In this document: piece by piece, positions 1 to 4,636 of the stretch
How positions within the stretch are numbered: the stretch's first letter is position 1
Layout of the letters: every line of letters starts with the position of its first letter
Source of the DNA: Spirochaetaceae bacterium
GTDB lineage: Bacteria > Spirochaetota > Spirochaetia > Treponematales > Treponemataceae
NCBI GenBank assembly: GCA_031285525.1
Contig: JAITWB010000067.1
Span: 1 to 5,698 of the forward strand
Length of the DNA stretch: 5,698 bases
Direction: 5' to 3'
Translations under genes and position numbers: made by a program
The notes under the pieces: model-generated
The model's database searches: none
What the model was told of the DNA's origin: nothing
Seen by the model: the letters and a program-made list of their open reading frames with translations, nothing else

Positions 1-488
1 CCCAGCTCATGAGGGACTTCGGAGCGATCCCTTCTCCCCACAACTCTTTCCTGCTGAATATCGGACTGGAGACCCTCCACCTCAGGATGAAGCGTCACAG
101 CGAAAACGCCCAAACCCTAGCGGAACACCTTTTGTCTCATCCCAAGATCAGCTGGGTGCGGTATCCCGGTTTAAAAGGCGATTCCCAGTACAGCCTCGCC
201 CAGAAATACCTCCCCGACGGGGGCTGCGGAGTACTCTCCTTCGGCGTGAAGGGCGGACGGCAAGGGGCGGTCACCTTTATGGACTCCCTCAAGCTTGCGG
301 CGATTGTCACCCACGTGGCGGACAGCCGCACGTCGGTGCTCCACCCTGCGAGCCACACCCACCAGCAGCTCTCGGAAGAAGAACTGAAAGCCGCAGGAGT
401 GCCCTCGGACATGATCCGCTTCTCTACGGGAATAGAGAGCATTGAGGATATTATCGCCGATGTGGATCAGGCGCTGGAGAAGGTGTAA
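1..488 (+). CDS. metY: O-acetylhomoserine sulfhydrylase family PLP enzyme, C-terminal part (5' end outside window)
   Basis: The frame is open from the left edge (first whole codon at 3), so only about 162 C-terminal residues are present. The ATG at 9 is internal, since QLMRDFGAIPSPHNSFLLNIGLETLHLRM is continuous family sequence. The protein belongs to the Cys/Met-metabolism PLP-dependent family. Visible hallmarks are the LRM-RH substrate-domain helix, the VTHVADSRTSVLHPASHTH stretch (the family's 'HPAS-TH' loop), QQLSEEEL and the C-terminal R-FSTGIESIEDIIADVDQAL. The HPASxTHQQLSEEE and AAGV wording fits O-acetylhomoserine aminocarboxypropyltransferase (sulfide plus O-acetylhomoserine to homocysteine, cytosolic methionine synthesis) better than cystathionine gamma-synthase. 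The catalytic lysine lies upstream of the window, so the exact reaction cannot be confirmed. GC content is higher than in the prophage genes to the right, consistent with host chromosome. The symbol metY is a family-level assignment. Confidence 0.88.
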   Translation, partial: QLMRDFGAIPSPHNSFLLNIGLETLHLRMKRHSENAQTLAEHLLSHPKISWVRYPGLKGDSQYSLAQKYLPDGGCGVLSFGVKGGRQGAVTFMDSLKLAAIVTHVADSRTSVLHPASHTHQQLSEEELKAAGVPSDMIRFSTGIESIEDIIADVDQALEKV

Positions 489-790
489 GACAAAGAGAAA
501 TGAGAAGGGAAAAATGAGAAAAGAGGAGATGGGCTTCCGGGATGTCTAAAAGGGCTTCCCGAAGATCTCTTCATTTTATCATTCCTACCTTCTCTTTTTT
601 CATTTCTCCCTCATTGACCTATCCCGAAAACAGTGATAACCTATACCTAATGGTTTATAGTTATTCTTCTAAGGTATACTTCGAACCGCCTCCGCAAGCA
701 CGCAAGCCGTATTACTTCGTTAATCCATTCCGTGTCAACTATCTAACGCCATTTATTTATCCTTTTTTACCTATTCTTTTCTCCATTACG
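489..790. other. Intergenic region with polypurine/polypyrimidine imperfect inverted repeat; no gene seen
   Basis: No credible gene is present. The left part (about 491-530) is almost purely purine (AAAGAGAAATGAGAAGGG type), and 564-612 is pyrimidine-rich. They form an imperfect long inverted repeat, for example GAGAAATGA at 495-503 against TCATTTCTC at 600-608, and GAGGAGAT near 523-530 against ATCTCTTC near 565-572, with CTTCCGGG/CCCGAAG near the centre. It may end transcription of the upstream metY-like gene, but it is not a classic compact terminator. A weak promoter-like TTGACC (614-619) lies 17 bases before TAACCT (637-642), with only a partial -10 match. Bases 640-780 are AT-rich with nothing recognisable. 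Confidence 0.4.
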
Positions 791-820
791 ATAAAAGCCC
801 GGTTATTCTCCGGTTTTTAT
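791..820. terminator. Hairpin with T-tract, candidate bidirectional terminator
   Basis: ATAAAAG (791-797) pairs with TTTTTAT (814-820, one G-U) and CCGG (799-802) with CCGG (810-813), leaving one bulged C and a 7-base loop. The T-run on both strands makes it a plausible factor-independent terminator in either direction. On the plus strand it would lie just upstream of the hairpin cluster that leads to the lipoprotein gene. Confidence 0.4.
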
Positions 821-823
821 ACT

Positions 824-929
824 GGGAGACCGCCGTCGGCAGTCTTCCGGCCATACGGCTCCGCTGTATGTCAGCCCTCTTTGAGGGAACCGCTTTCAAG
901 AGCGGGTTAATCGTACCTGGTTAACCCCT
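824..929 (+). ncRNA. Candidate structured RNA or palindromic repeat: five consecutive hairpins
   Basis: Five hairpins follow one another almost without gaps. First, GGGAGAC (824-830) pairs with GUCUUCC (842-848), enclosing GCC/GGC and a GUC triloop. Second, CAUACGGC (852-859) pairs with GCUGUAUG (863-870). Third, CCCUC (875-879) pairs with GAGGG (883-887). Fourth, CCGCU (890-894) pairs with AGCGG (901-905). Fifth, GGGUUAA (904-910) pairs with UUAACCC (921-927), and it partly competes with the fourth. The lipoprotein start codon lies 44 bases downstream, so this could be its 5' leader. It could also be a dispersed palindromic repeat of the host genome. I do not recognise a named RNA family, and strand assignment is a guess based on the downstream gene. 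Confidence 0.35.
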
Positions 930-972
930 TATGAGCGGATTCGCCGGGGTGATCAGGAAAAGGATGGTTTCT

Positions 973-1149
973 ATGAAAAACCTTTTAAAAGTATTGGGTA
1001 TTATCGCCATAGCGGCGGTAATCGGATTCATGGTCGTCGGCTGCGGCGGAGGAAACACTCTTGACGGTGACACCAATGGTGACAATACCACGCCCTCTAC
1101 AACCCCTCCTGTTACCACCCCTCCCACTGAGAATCTCCCCCAGTGTTAA
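973..1149 (+). pseudogene. Lipoprotein, N-terminal fragment (apparently truncated at the prophage junction)
   Basis: Fifty-eight residues start at ATG 973, preceded by AAAAGGA about 8 bases upstream, which decides the start over in-frame starts further upstream. The product begins MKNLLK, followed by a hydrophobic segment (about residues 5-22) and the lipobox VVGC with Cys24, a classic signal peptidase II site. It would be exported and lipid-anchored. After the Cys comes GGG and then a Thr/Pro-rich linker (NTTPSTTPPVTTPPTENLP), which normally tethers a folded domain, but the frame ends at PQC-stop. The last Cys codon and the TAA come from TGTTAA at 1144-1149, which I take as the start of the inserted element, so the functional domain would be lost. 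Signal peptides of this style are common in Treponema lipoproteins. The alternative is a genuinely short lipoprotein. Confidence 0.65.
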
Positions 1150-1337
1150 TTGACATAGAGTTTGACAATCCTGTTACCCTCAGAGAATCCACCGTATCCC
1201 ATTACAAAGCAACAAGATAGACCCCAAAACAGGCAAATTCCCTGTGTCAATTTAAAACCCTGAAAATACCTGTTTTAAGCCCTTTTTAAGTGTTTTTTGC
1301 CCGTTTTTACGCGATCTTGTTACCAAAACTGTTACCG
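1144..1337. repeat. Candidate transposase-binding prophage end with repeated TTGACA-type motifs
   Basis: This non-coding stretch of about 190 bases holds TTGACA at 1150-1155 and 1162-1167, and the inverted form TGTCAA at 1245-1250. GTTACC occurs at three places (near 1172, 1319 and 1331). AAAACAGG (1226-1233) is mirrored by CCTGTTTT (1269-1276). Runs of T (1283-1317) are spaced by short GC blocks. Ends of Mu-like phages carry several transposase-binding repeats in mixed orientation, which this could represent. The repeats are short, so the assignment is tentative. On the minus strand the 1276-1226 inverted repeat ends in TTTT and could also weakly terminate the early operon. Confidence 0.35.
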
Positions 1338-1748
1338 CTACACAGCTACACCGAAATCAAACTCTATCTGCCCGACCGAACCTACAGATTTGACAACCTT
1401 GACAGTAGTTTTACTACGTCTCCCTTGTTTATTTGCCACCTCGTGCGATCCTCTTCCGCTAGGTACGCAGGCAAGATCCCATCCGAAATCAAGTCCCTGA
1501 TCATCGAGCGGGAGCATCCGCAGGCTTGCGATACATCCTCTATTGTCATTATTGCGGGAAGGCTTTTTATTAACTCGTCTCGCGTCTGTTGATCCAGCAT
1601 ATCGATACACAGCTCCTTTGTAAAATCGCCATATACCTCTAATCTTAAATGCTTCAAGGTACCCAAACTCTGCCAGGTAATATACATGGCGTTTTTTCAC
1701 ACCGATAATCTCTGCGGCATCCTTTACGGATATAAGTAATGCTTCCAT
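1338..1748 (-). CDS. Excisionase-like helix-turn-helix protein (first HTH module), probably frameshifted after residue 42
   Basis: It starts at ATG 1748 with GGGGG seven bases upstream. Residues 5-42 (LISVKDAAEIIGVKKRHVYYLAEFGYLEAFKIRGIWRF) are a typical HTH_17/excisionase-like DNA-binding unit. Beyond about residue 45 the frame encodes low-complexity basic sequence with no recognisable pattern, while the +1 frame encodes a second HTH. In the plus sequence an AAAA run at 1622-1625 sits at the switch point. Changing it by one base would give GIWRF-TKELCIDMLDQQ… and a continuous protein of about 121 aa with two HTH units. So the true coding part is probably 1748 to about 1622, continuing in the other frame. 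The gene may be broken, mis-sequenced, or expressed as two coupled proteins. It lies downstream of gemA on the same strand, after two hairpins. Confidence 0.5.
   Translation of the reverse strand: MEALLISVKDAAEIIGVKKRHVYYLAEFGYLEAFKIRGIWRFYKGAVYRYAGSTDARRVNKKPSRNNDNRGCIASLRMLPLDDQGLDFGWDLACVPSGRGSHEVANKQGRRSKTTVKVVKSVGSVGQIEFDFGVAV
1382..1600 (-). CDS. Excisionase-like helix-turn-helix protein (second HTH module)
   Basis: The 72-residue product starts at ATG 1600 and ends with TAG. An AAAGGAG sequence lies about 12 bases upstream, slightly distant for a ribosome binding site. Residues 17-70 (IMTIEDVSQACGCSRSMIRDLISDGILPAYLAEEDRTRWQINKGDVVKLL) match the MerR/excisionase-type winged HTH pattern (HTH_17-like): a 'T-EDVSQACG-S-S-IRDLI-G-LPA' helix-turn-helix and an R-W-I-K-DVV-LL wing. 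It is expected to bind DNA as a small regulator or directionality factor. The frame stays open upstream of the ATG (…DFTKELCID), and that upstream sequence fits onto the HTH in the neighbouring frame, so this is probably the second half of a two-domain protein split by a one-base shift near 1622-1625. The whole gene lies inside the overlapping frame ending at 1338. Confidence 0.6.
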   Translation of the reverse strand: MLDQQTRDELIKSLPAIMTIEDVSQACGCSRSMIRDLISDGILPAYLAEEDRTRWQINKGDVVKLLSRLSNL

Positions 1749-1755
1749 ATAAAAA

Positions 1756-1816
1756 CCCCCTGATTGACAGATTGGATACCGTACAGTATCTTTATATAAA
1801 CCTGTCAATCAGGGGG
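1756..1816. promoter_or_regulatory. Perfect 15-bp inverted repeat overlapping the HTH gene ribosome binding site (terminator, attenuator or operator)
   Basis: CCCCCTGATTGACAG (1756-1770) and CTGTCAATCAGGGGG (1802-1816) are exact inverted repeats 31 bases apart. The spacer contains a smaller inverted repeat, GATAC (1775-1779) and GTATC (1786-1790). On the minus-strand transcript the 3' arm ends GGGGGUUUUUAUAUG, so it looks like an intrinsic terminator after gemA, and its GGGGG is also the only ribosome binding sequence for ATG 1748. Formation of the stem would therefore stop transcription or hide the start site. As DNA it could equally be an operator for the HTH protein. Confidence 0.5.
1764..1792 (+). 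promoter_or_regulatory. Candidate sigma70-type promoter on the plus strand
   Basis: A perfect -35 TTGACA (1764-1769) is followed after 17 bases by TATCTT (1787-1792), which matches TATAAT at four of six positions. It would start transcription near 1799, against the early operon and towards the 3' end of gemA. No protein gene lies downstream on this strand. Confidence 0.3.
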
Positions 1817-1827
1817 AGTATTTCTCG

Positions 1828-1870
1828 AAGGGACGTCAGGATGTGGTAGTTCGGCGTCCCTTTACTTTTT
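1828..1870. terminator. Hairpin overlapping the gemA stop codon
   Basis: AAGGGACG (1828-1835) pairs with CGTCCCTT (1855-1862) across a 19-base loop. On the plus strand it is followed by TACTTTTT, which looks like an intrinsic terminator. On the minus strand it sits right at the gemA stop (1864-1862) but lacks a U-run there. It could end a short plus-strand RNA, protect the gemA mRNA 3' end, or both. Confidence 0.35.
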
Positions 1871-2320
1871 AAACTCTTGCTGTCCATCCGGGTTTAATCC
1901 TGCCTTTACACAGATATCCCGCAATGCAAGTATTACTGATGAAGCTGACCTCCTCTTAAGCCAGCTTATATCATCACATCCGCCGATCCGTTTTATCATC
2001 GCCCTGAGTGATTTTTTATCCTTCACTCTTGATGCAAGAGTCCATAATCCGCGAATATAATACTCCTGTCTTTGGGTAATCATTCCGGGTGCTTCCGGTG
2101 TTGTCAGCTTGTGCTTTCCGCCGTATGACTTACTTTTTTTAGGATCGTATACGAATCCCATGTTCCGAAACCCCTGCATTATTTCGTTGAATTGTTCAAC
2201 CGATTTGATTTCAGTCGAACTCGACAACCCTTGACCTGAAAGGATGGCACGATACGCTTCGTCATCAATTCCAGTTTTATTTTTCGCAGTATGAATGACC
2301 TTTATCCATTGTGATTTCAT
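1862..2320 (-). CDS. gemA: GemA / phage Mu gp16-like regulatory protein (DUF1018)
   Basis: The protein has 152 residues, starting at ATG 2320 behind GGAGG four bases away. The N-terminal half matches the GemA pattern: I-HTAKNKTGIDDEAYRAILSG (about residues 9-29), a Ser-rich turn, and then FNEIMQGFRNMGF (44-56). The second half has the family's ITQRQEYYIRGLWTLA (81-96), followed by KRIGG-DDISWLKRRSASSVILALRDI, the conserved 'W…L…a…vI…L' end. In phage Mu, GemA is a middle/early protein reported to modulate host gene expression and DNA supercoiling; its molecular action is not well defined. It is the last gene of the compact operon, 33 bases after the methyltransferase. In Mu the next gene is mor, which is not seen here; an HTH locus follows instead. 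Confidence 0.85.
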   Translation of the reverse strand: MKSQWIKVIHTAKNKTGIDDEAYRAILSGQGLSSSTEIKSVEQFNEIMQGFRNMGFVYDPKKSKSYGGKHKLTTPEAPGMITQRQEYYIRGLWTLASRVKDKKSLRAMIKRIGGCDDISWLKRRSASSVILALRDICVKAGLNPDGQQEFKK

Positions 2321-2353
2321 CTTGCCTCCATCATTTTATCCGTTGACGTTATC

Positions 2354-3160
2354 TCAGAAAAAAGACATCTGATACCCCTTGTAATTCATCCAGATACACT
2401 CCATTCTATTACTTCCCTTTTCGTCTACACTTGATATCGTATCCTTTATCCATTTACTTAGATGAGAATTATACAGATCGTTATCGTACCCGGAAATAAT
2501 GATACTTGCCTTTGAATTCTTTATTTCCTCCAGCAGTTTTTCATGATCGCTGTCATCCATCTCGTGCTTATATATCTTCCTGTTTTTCCGGGTCGATAAA
2601 ACATACGGAGGATCGAGATACATCAGCACATTTTCCCGGTTATATTTCTTTATGAGAGTCAGAGCATCCTGATTTTCAATCTGCACAATACCGCCGGAAT
2701 CATGTTTCAACCTATCCGATATCTCGAAAATGACCTCTGGTAGTTTCCGGTGAAATGCAGTGAAATTGCCTCCATTCTTTGCAATGTTAAGTCTGAATCC
2801 GTTTTTCTCACAAGAACGGGCGCCAATTGAAAACCACATCCGGACCAGAAAACGCCGTGCCTTTTCGAGCGGTTCGTCCGCATCCTGATAACTCGTGATA
2901 AAATCATCTCGTGACCAAGGCGTATTTTCAGTCATAAAAGCAAGCTGTTCCGGGTTCTCCCGTATCTGCAGAAATAGATTGTATACCTCCTTATCTCTAT
3001 CATTAATGATTTCACAGGTAGACCGTTTTTTACGAAACATCACGGCGCCTGATCCGAAGAACCCTTCGAAGTACGTCATACCCGCATAACCCGCTGGGAA
3101 GTGACTTATAATCCAATCAGCGATCTGCGATTTTGACCCCGGATATTTTAAGCAAGTCAT
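2354..3160 (-). CDS. dam: Dam-type DNA adenine N6-methyltransferase (D12 class)
   Basis: The 268-residue protein starts at ATG 3160, one base after the preceding stop, with AAGGA eight bases upstream. N-terminal KYPGSKSQIADWI and the S-adenosylmethionine-binding FEGFFGSGAVMF (FxGxG, residues 34-38) are followed by INDRD (52-56). The catalytic DPPY motif is at 183-186 in MYLDPPYVLSTR, and the C-terminus has IIISGYDNDLY (220-230) and ECIWMNYKGY (254-263). This order and length fit the D12 class (Dam, DpnM), which methylates adenine at N6. GATC is the likely target by family analogy only. In a prophage it may protect phage DNA from restriction, mimic host methylation or time transposition and gene expression. 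No cognate restriction nuclease is visible, so it looks like an orphan methyltransferase. Confidence 0.92.
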   Translation of the reverse strand: MTCLKYPGSKSQIADWIISHFPAGYAGMTYFEGFFGSGAVMFRKKRSTCEIINDRDKEVYNLFLQIRENPEQLAFMTENTPWSRDDFITSYQDADEPLEKARRFLVRMWFSIGARSCEKNGFRLNIAKNGGNFTAFHRKLPEVIFEISDRLKHDSGGIVQIENQDALTLIKKYNRENVLMYLDPPYVLSTRKNRKIYKHEMDDSDHEKLLEEIKNSKASIIISGYDNDLYNSHLSKWIKDTISSVDEKGSNRMECIWMNYKGYQMSFF

Positions 3161-3161
3161 A

Positions 3162-3311
3162 TCACTGATCCTTTCTATTTCTTGCAGTTGGTATCTTCTG
3201 TATTCTGTTTTTCATCTCTTTAAATCCAATATAACAGAGTGTTTTACATGCCTTATGAACACAGTTAATACACGATAATGGACGGTCGGTAATCCTTATA
3301 GACATTTCCAT
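3162..3311 (-). CDS. Small Cys-rich protein, 49 aa (CxxC...C...C)
   Basis: It starts at ATG 3311 immediately after the preceding stop (TAAATG), with a strong AGGAGG in the end of the upstream gene, and stops at TGA 3164-3162, one base before the methyltransferase start. The product is MEMSIRITDRPLSCINCVHK and continues ACKTLCYIGFKEMKN…. Cys14, 17, 22 and 26 form a compact CxxC-x4-C-x3-C knot that could bind one zinc; the rest is basic. I do not recognise a family. The ribosome binding site and exact fit between neighbours support it as a real gene. It may sense or bind nucleic acid or protein, but no function can be assigned. Confidence 0.6.
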   Translation of the reverse strand: MEMSIRITDRPLSCINCVHKACKTLCYIGFKEMKNRIQKIPTARNRKDQ

Positions 3312-3500
3312 TTACCCCTCCTTCTCTGTTTTTCTTCTTTTTACATCTCGTTTTATTTTAAGTCCAATTGCCTTCGTCCGTTTTGTAAAACATTTCATAG
3401 AGCAGAATACTGCCTTTTCGTTCCCATCTATACCAATAGAAACATCAGGCTCTTCTTTTATTTCCTTTCCGCAGTTACTGCATATCTGTGCATCACTCAT
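3312..3500 (-). CDS. Small zinc-ribbon-like protein, 62 aa
   Basis: It starts at ATG 3500, overlapping the stop of the previous gene as ATGA, with GGAGGGTGAGG upstream. Cys7 and Cys10 (ICSNCGKEI) and Cys33 and Cys37 (FCSMKCF) form two knuckles 22 residues apart, as in short zinc ribbons of the MYM/TRASH-like or 'C-x2-C…C-x3-C' kind. The C-terminal third is strongly basic (KIKRDVKRRKTEKEG), suggesting nucleic acid contact. It lies within the translationally coupled early operon. I cannot name a family with confidence. Confidence 0.65.
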   Translation of the reverse strand: MSDAQICSNCGKEIKEEPDVSIGIDGNEKAVFCSMKCFTKRTKAIGLKIKRDVKRRKTEKEG

Positions 3501-3694
3501 TCCTCACCCTCCAGTATCTTCATAATCTTCTCCGGTGTGAACCCTTGTTTATTTGCCATCATAAGAAAACAAGCTGCCGTCTGTTGAAGTCCTGAATATG
3601 TCATACTTCCCACGGCATGGATAACCTTCTTATTACTCAGTGGTTCTACTCCGTACATAAACGGTGGCTTTCGCCCATTTTTCCATACTGTCAT
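3497..3694 (-). CDS. Hypothetical small phage protein, 65 aa
   Basis: The preferred start is ATG 3694, which overlaps the stop of the upstream gene (ATGA). The frame is open further upstream, but only as antiparallel shadow of that gene. There is no good ribosome binding site of its own, so translation probably depends on coupling. The product runs MTVWKNGRKPPFMYGVEPLS, a middle part with IHAVGSMTYSGLQQTAACFLMMANKQG, and a charged end with FTPEKIMKILEGEE. It has only one Cys and is the exception among the Cys-rich neighbours. The last part looks like a short helix pair. No family is recognised. Confidence 0.55.
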   Translation of the reverse strand: MTVWKNGRKPPFMYGVEPLSNKKVIHAVGSMTYSGLQQTAACFLMMANKQGFTPEKIMKILEGEE

Positions 3695-4002
3695 CTTGGT
3701 ATCCAATCTGCGGGAGGTTTTCCTTGTGATGTACAAGCAACGACGGCATACCAAAACATATGCCTCCTCTCTTTTGCTTCTTCGGCGGATGTTACTCTCC
3801 AAACATCACTCACTAATCCGCCTCGTACATAAACAGCACCAGTCCATTCTTTACCAGTACGCTCTTTATATTGCTGTAGTGTTTCATAGTCGGGAATATC
3901 CTCTACGGTAAACTCTTCACAAAACGGACAGTAGTTTCCGCCTGTTCCAACAAAACGATACTCTGTCTCCCATTTGCTTTTACAACTTCTGCAATATCTC
4001 AT
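3691..4002 (-). CDS. Zinc-ribbon protein with GKPPADW tail, 103 aa (paralogue of the 125-aa neighbour)
   Basis: The preferred start is ATG 4002, forming an ATGA overlap with the upstream stop, with GGAGG five bases ahead. That Shine-Dalgarno sequence lies inside the Trp-Arg codons of the upstream gene's end. The N-terminus is a four-Cys zinc ribbon: Cys4/Cys7 (YCRSCKSKW) and Cys25/Cys28 (YCPFCEEF). The C-terminal part contains QQYKERTGKEWTGAVY (43-58), DVWRV, and YAVVACTSQGKPPADWIPR (85-103). The EWxGAxY and VVACT-x2-GKPPADWxP segments are shared with the gene just upstream, so the two arose by duplication with exchanged or diverged N-terminal Cys domains. The Trp/Pro-rich end is reminiscent of the THWMPLPxPP end of phage DUF551 proteins, but this is only a resemblance. 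Function unknown. Confidence 0.65.
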   Translation of the reverse strand: MRYCRSCKSKWETEYRFVGTGGNYCPFCEEFTVEDIPDYETLQQYKERTGKEWTGAVYVRGGLVSDVWRVTSAEEAKERRHMFWYAVVACTSQGKPPADWIPR

Positions 4003-4376
4003 TCCGGCCTCCAATCTGCGGGCGGTTTCCCCCAAGGAGTGCAGGCGCAGACAACAGTAAAATTAATTCCATCATTCTTTGCTGCGCTTATTTGCGCTGA
4101 AGAAGCTGCAAACCACACACCAGACATAGCGTAGATATGGCAAAATTCAAGATCGATCACTCCCACATCATCGAACACCCCATACATTGCCCCATCCCAT
4201 TCCCTGTCATATTCTTCTTTAAATTGTTTAGGTGTTGGGTGTTTTAGGTGGAAACTTGCACACCCATTGCAGTACTCGAAAGATGCAATGCAGTTCACAT
4301 TAGATTCACGGCATTCGCCATGAGCATTCACATTGTTTGCTGAACAATAAAAATCTTTGTCGATTTCTCCAATCAT
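3999..4376 (-). CDS. Cys-rich protein with GKPPADW tail, 125 aa (paralogue of the 103-aa neighbour)
   Basis: It starts at ATG 4376 behind a strong AAGGAGG about 7 bases upstream. The N-terminal 40 residues carry five Cys (11, 22, 29, 36, 39) ending in YCNGC, probably a metal-binding module different from the CxxC…CxxC ribbon of its paralogue. Then come PKQFKEEYDREWDGAMY (49-65), a middle with GVWFAASSAQISAAKNDG, and VVCACTPWGKPPADWRPE at the end. The tail and EWDGAMY motif align with the next gene. The 3' end overlaps that gene by ATGA, so the pair is translated together. No enzyme motif is visible and I do not recognise a named family. Confidence 0.65.
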   Translation of the reverse strand: MIGEIDKDFYCSANNVNAHGECRESNVNCIASFEYCNGCASFHLKHPTPKQFKEEYDREWDGAMYGVFDDVGVIDLEFCHIYAMSGVWFAASSAQISAAKNDGINFTVVCACTPWGKPPADWRPE

Positions 4377-4398
4377 TCTGATGCCTCCTTAAAAAATA

Positions 4399-4569
4399 TC
4401 AAGTGTTCTGCGGTTTATGATTGTATTCGCCTCCCTTGCAATACTTAGTCGCACCTACGCAAAACTCACTGTGTTTTGTGCAATACCTCCAAAGCCTCGT
4501 CCCCTTTCGAGTGTCTTTTTCACGTAATTCTGCTCTTGTACATCTTGTGCACATTCCTTTCCATCTCAT
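4399..4569 (-). CDS. Small Cys-rich basic protein, 56 aa
   Basis: The start chosen is ATG 4569, with GGGGAGG six bases upstream. The frame is open further (to 4764) but would then overlap most of the preceding gene. The product begins MRWKGMCTRCTRAELREKDT. Cys7/Cys10 are followed by Cys30, Cys37 and Cys44 (RYCTKHSEFCVGATKYC), a pattern suggesting one or two metal sites, with many Lys/Arg. It is separated by 22 bases from the 125-aa gene. The ribosome binding site is supplied by the end of a 45-bp repeat (4580-4624). Function unknown. Confidence 0.5.
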   Translation of the reverse strand: MRWKGMCTRCTRAELREKDTRKGTRLWRYCTKHSEFCVGATKYCKGGEYNHKPQNT

Positions 4570-4579
4570 TCTGTTTCCT

Positions 4580-4624
4580 CCCCTTACGCCGCCTTCTCTG
4601 GTATCTGCCGACCGTCCGGTTGCA
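4580..4624. repeat. 45-bp direct repeat, copy 1
   Basis: Aligned with 4979-5023 it is identical at 41 of 45 positions. It spans the interval between the 92-aa gene and the 56-aa gene and supplies the GGGG of the latter's ribosome binding site. On the minus strand it also contains a short open frame, MQPDGRQIPEKAA-stop, directly before that site. Three of the four differences are spaced by multiples of three, as if the repeat once evolved as coding sequence. Confidence 0.8.
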
Positions 4625-4636
4625 TAGTTTTTCGCC

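Noticed and set aside
542..910. 122-codon plus-strand open frame after metY
   Set aside because: No ribosome binding site, composition typical of translated spacer, and its end runs through the hairpin cluster. No domain is recognisable.
1749..1808. TTG start at 1808 extending the first HTH gene by 20 residues
   Set aside because: The extension would run through the inverted repeat and operator-like DNA and adds no HTH sequence. ATG 1748 fits the start of the domain.
3695..3802. Upstream extension of the 65-aa gene to 3802
   Set aside because: It overlaps the well-supported 103-aa zinc-ribbon gene, while ATG 3694 gives a perfect ATGA coupling.
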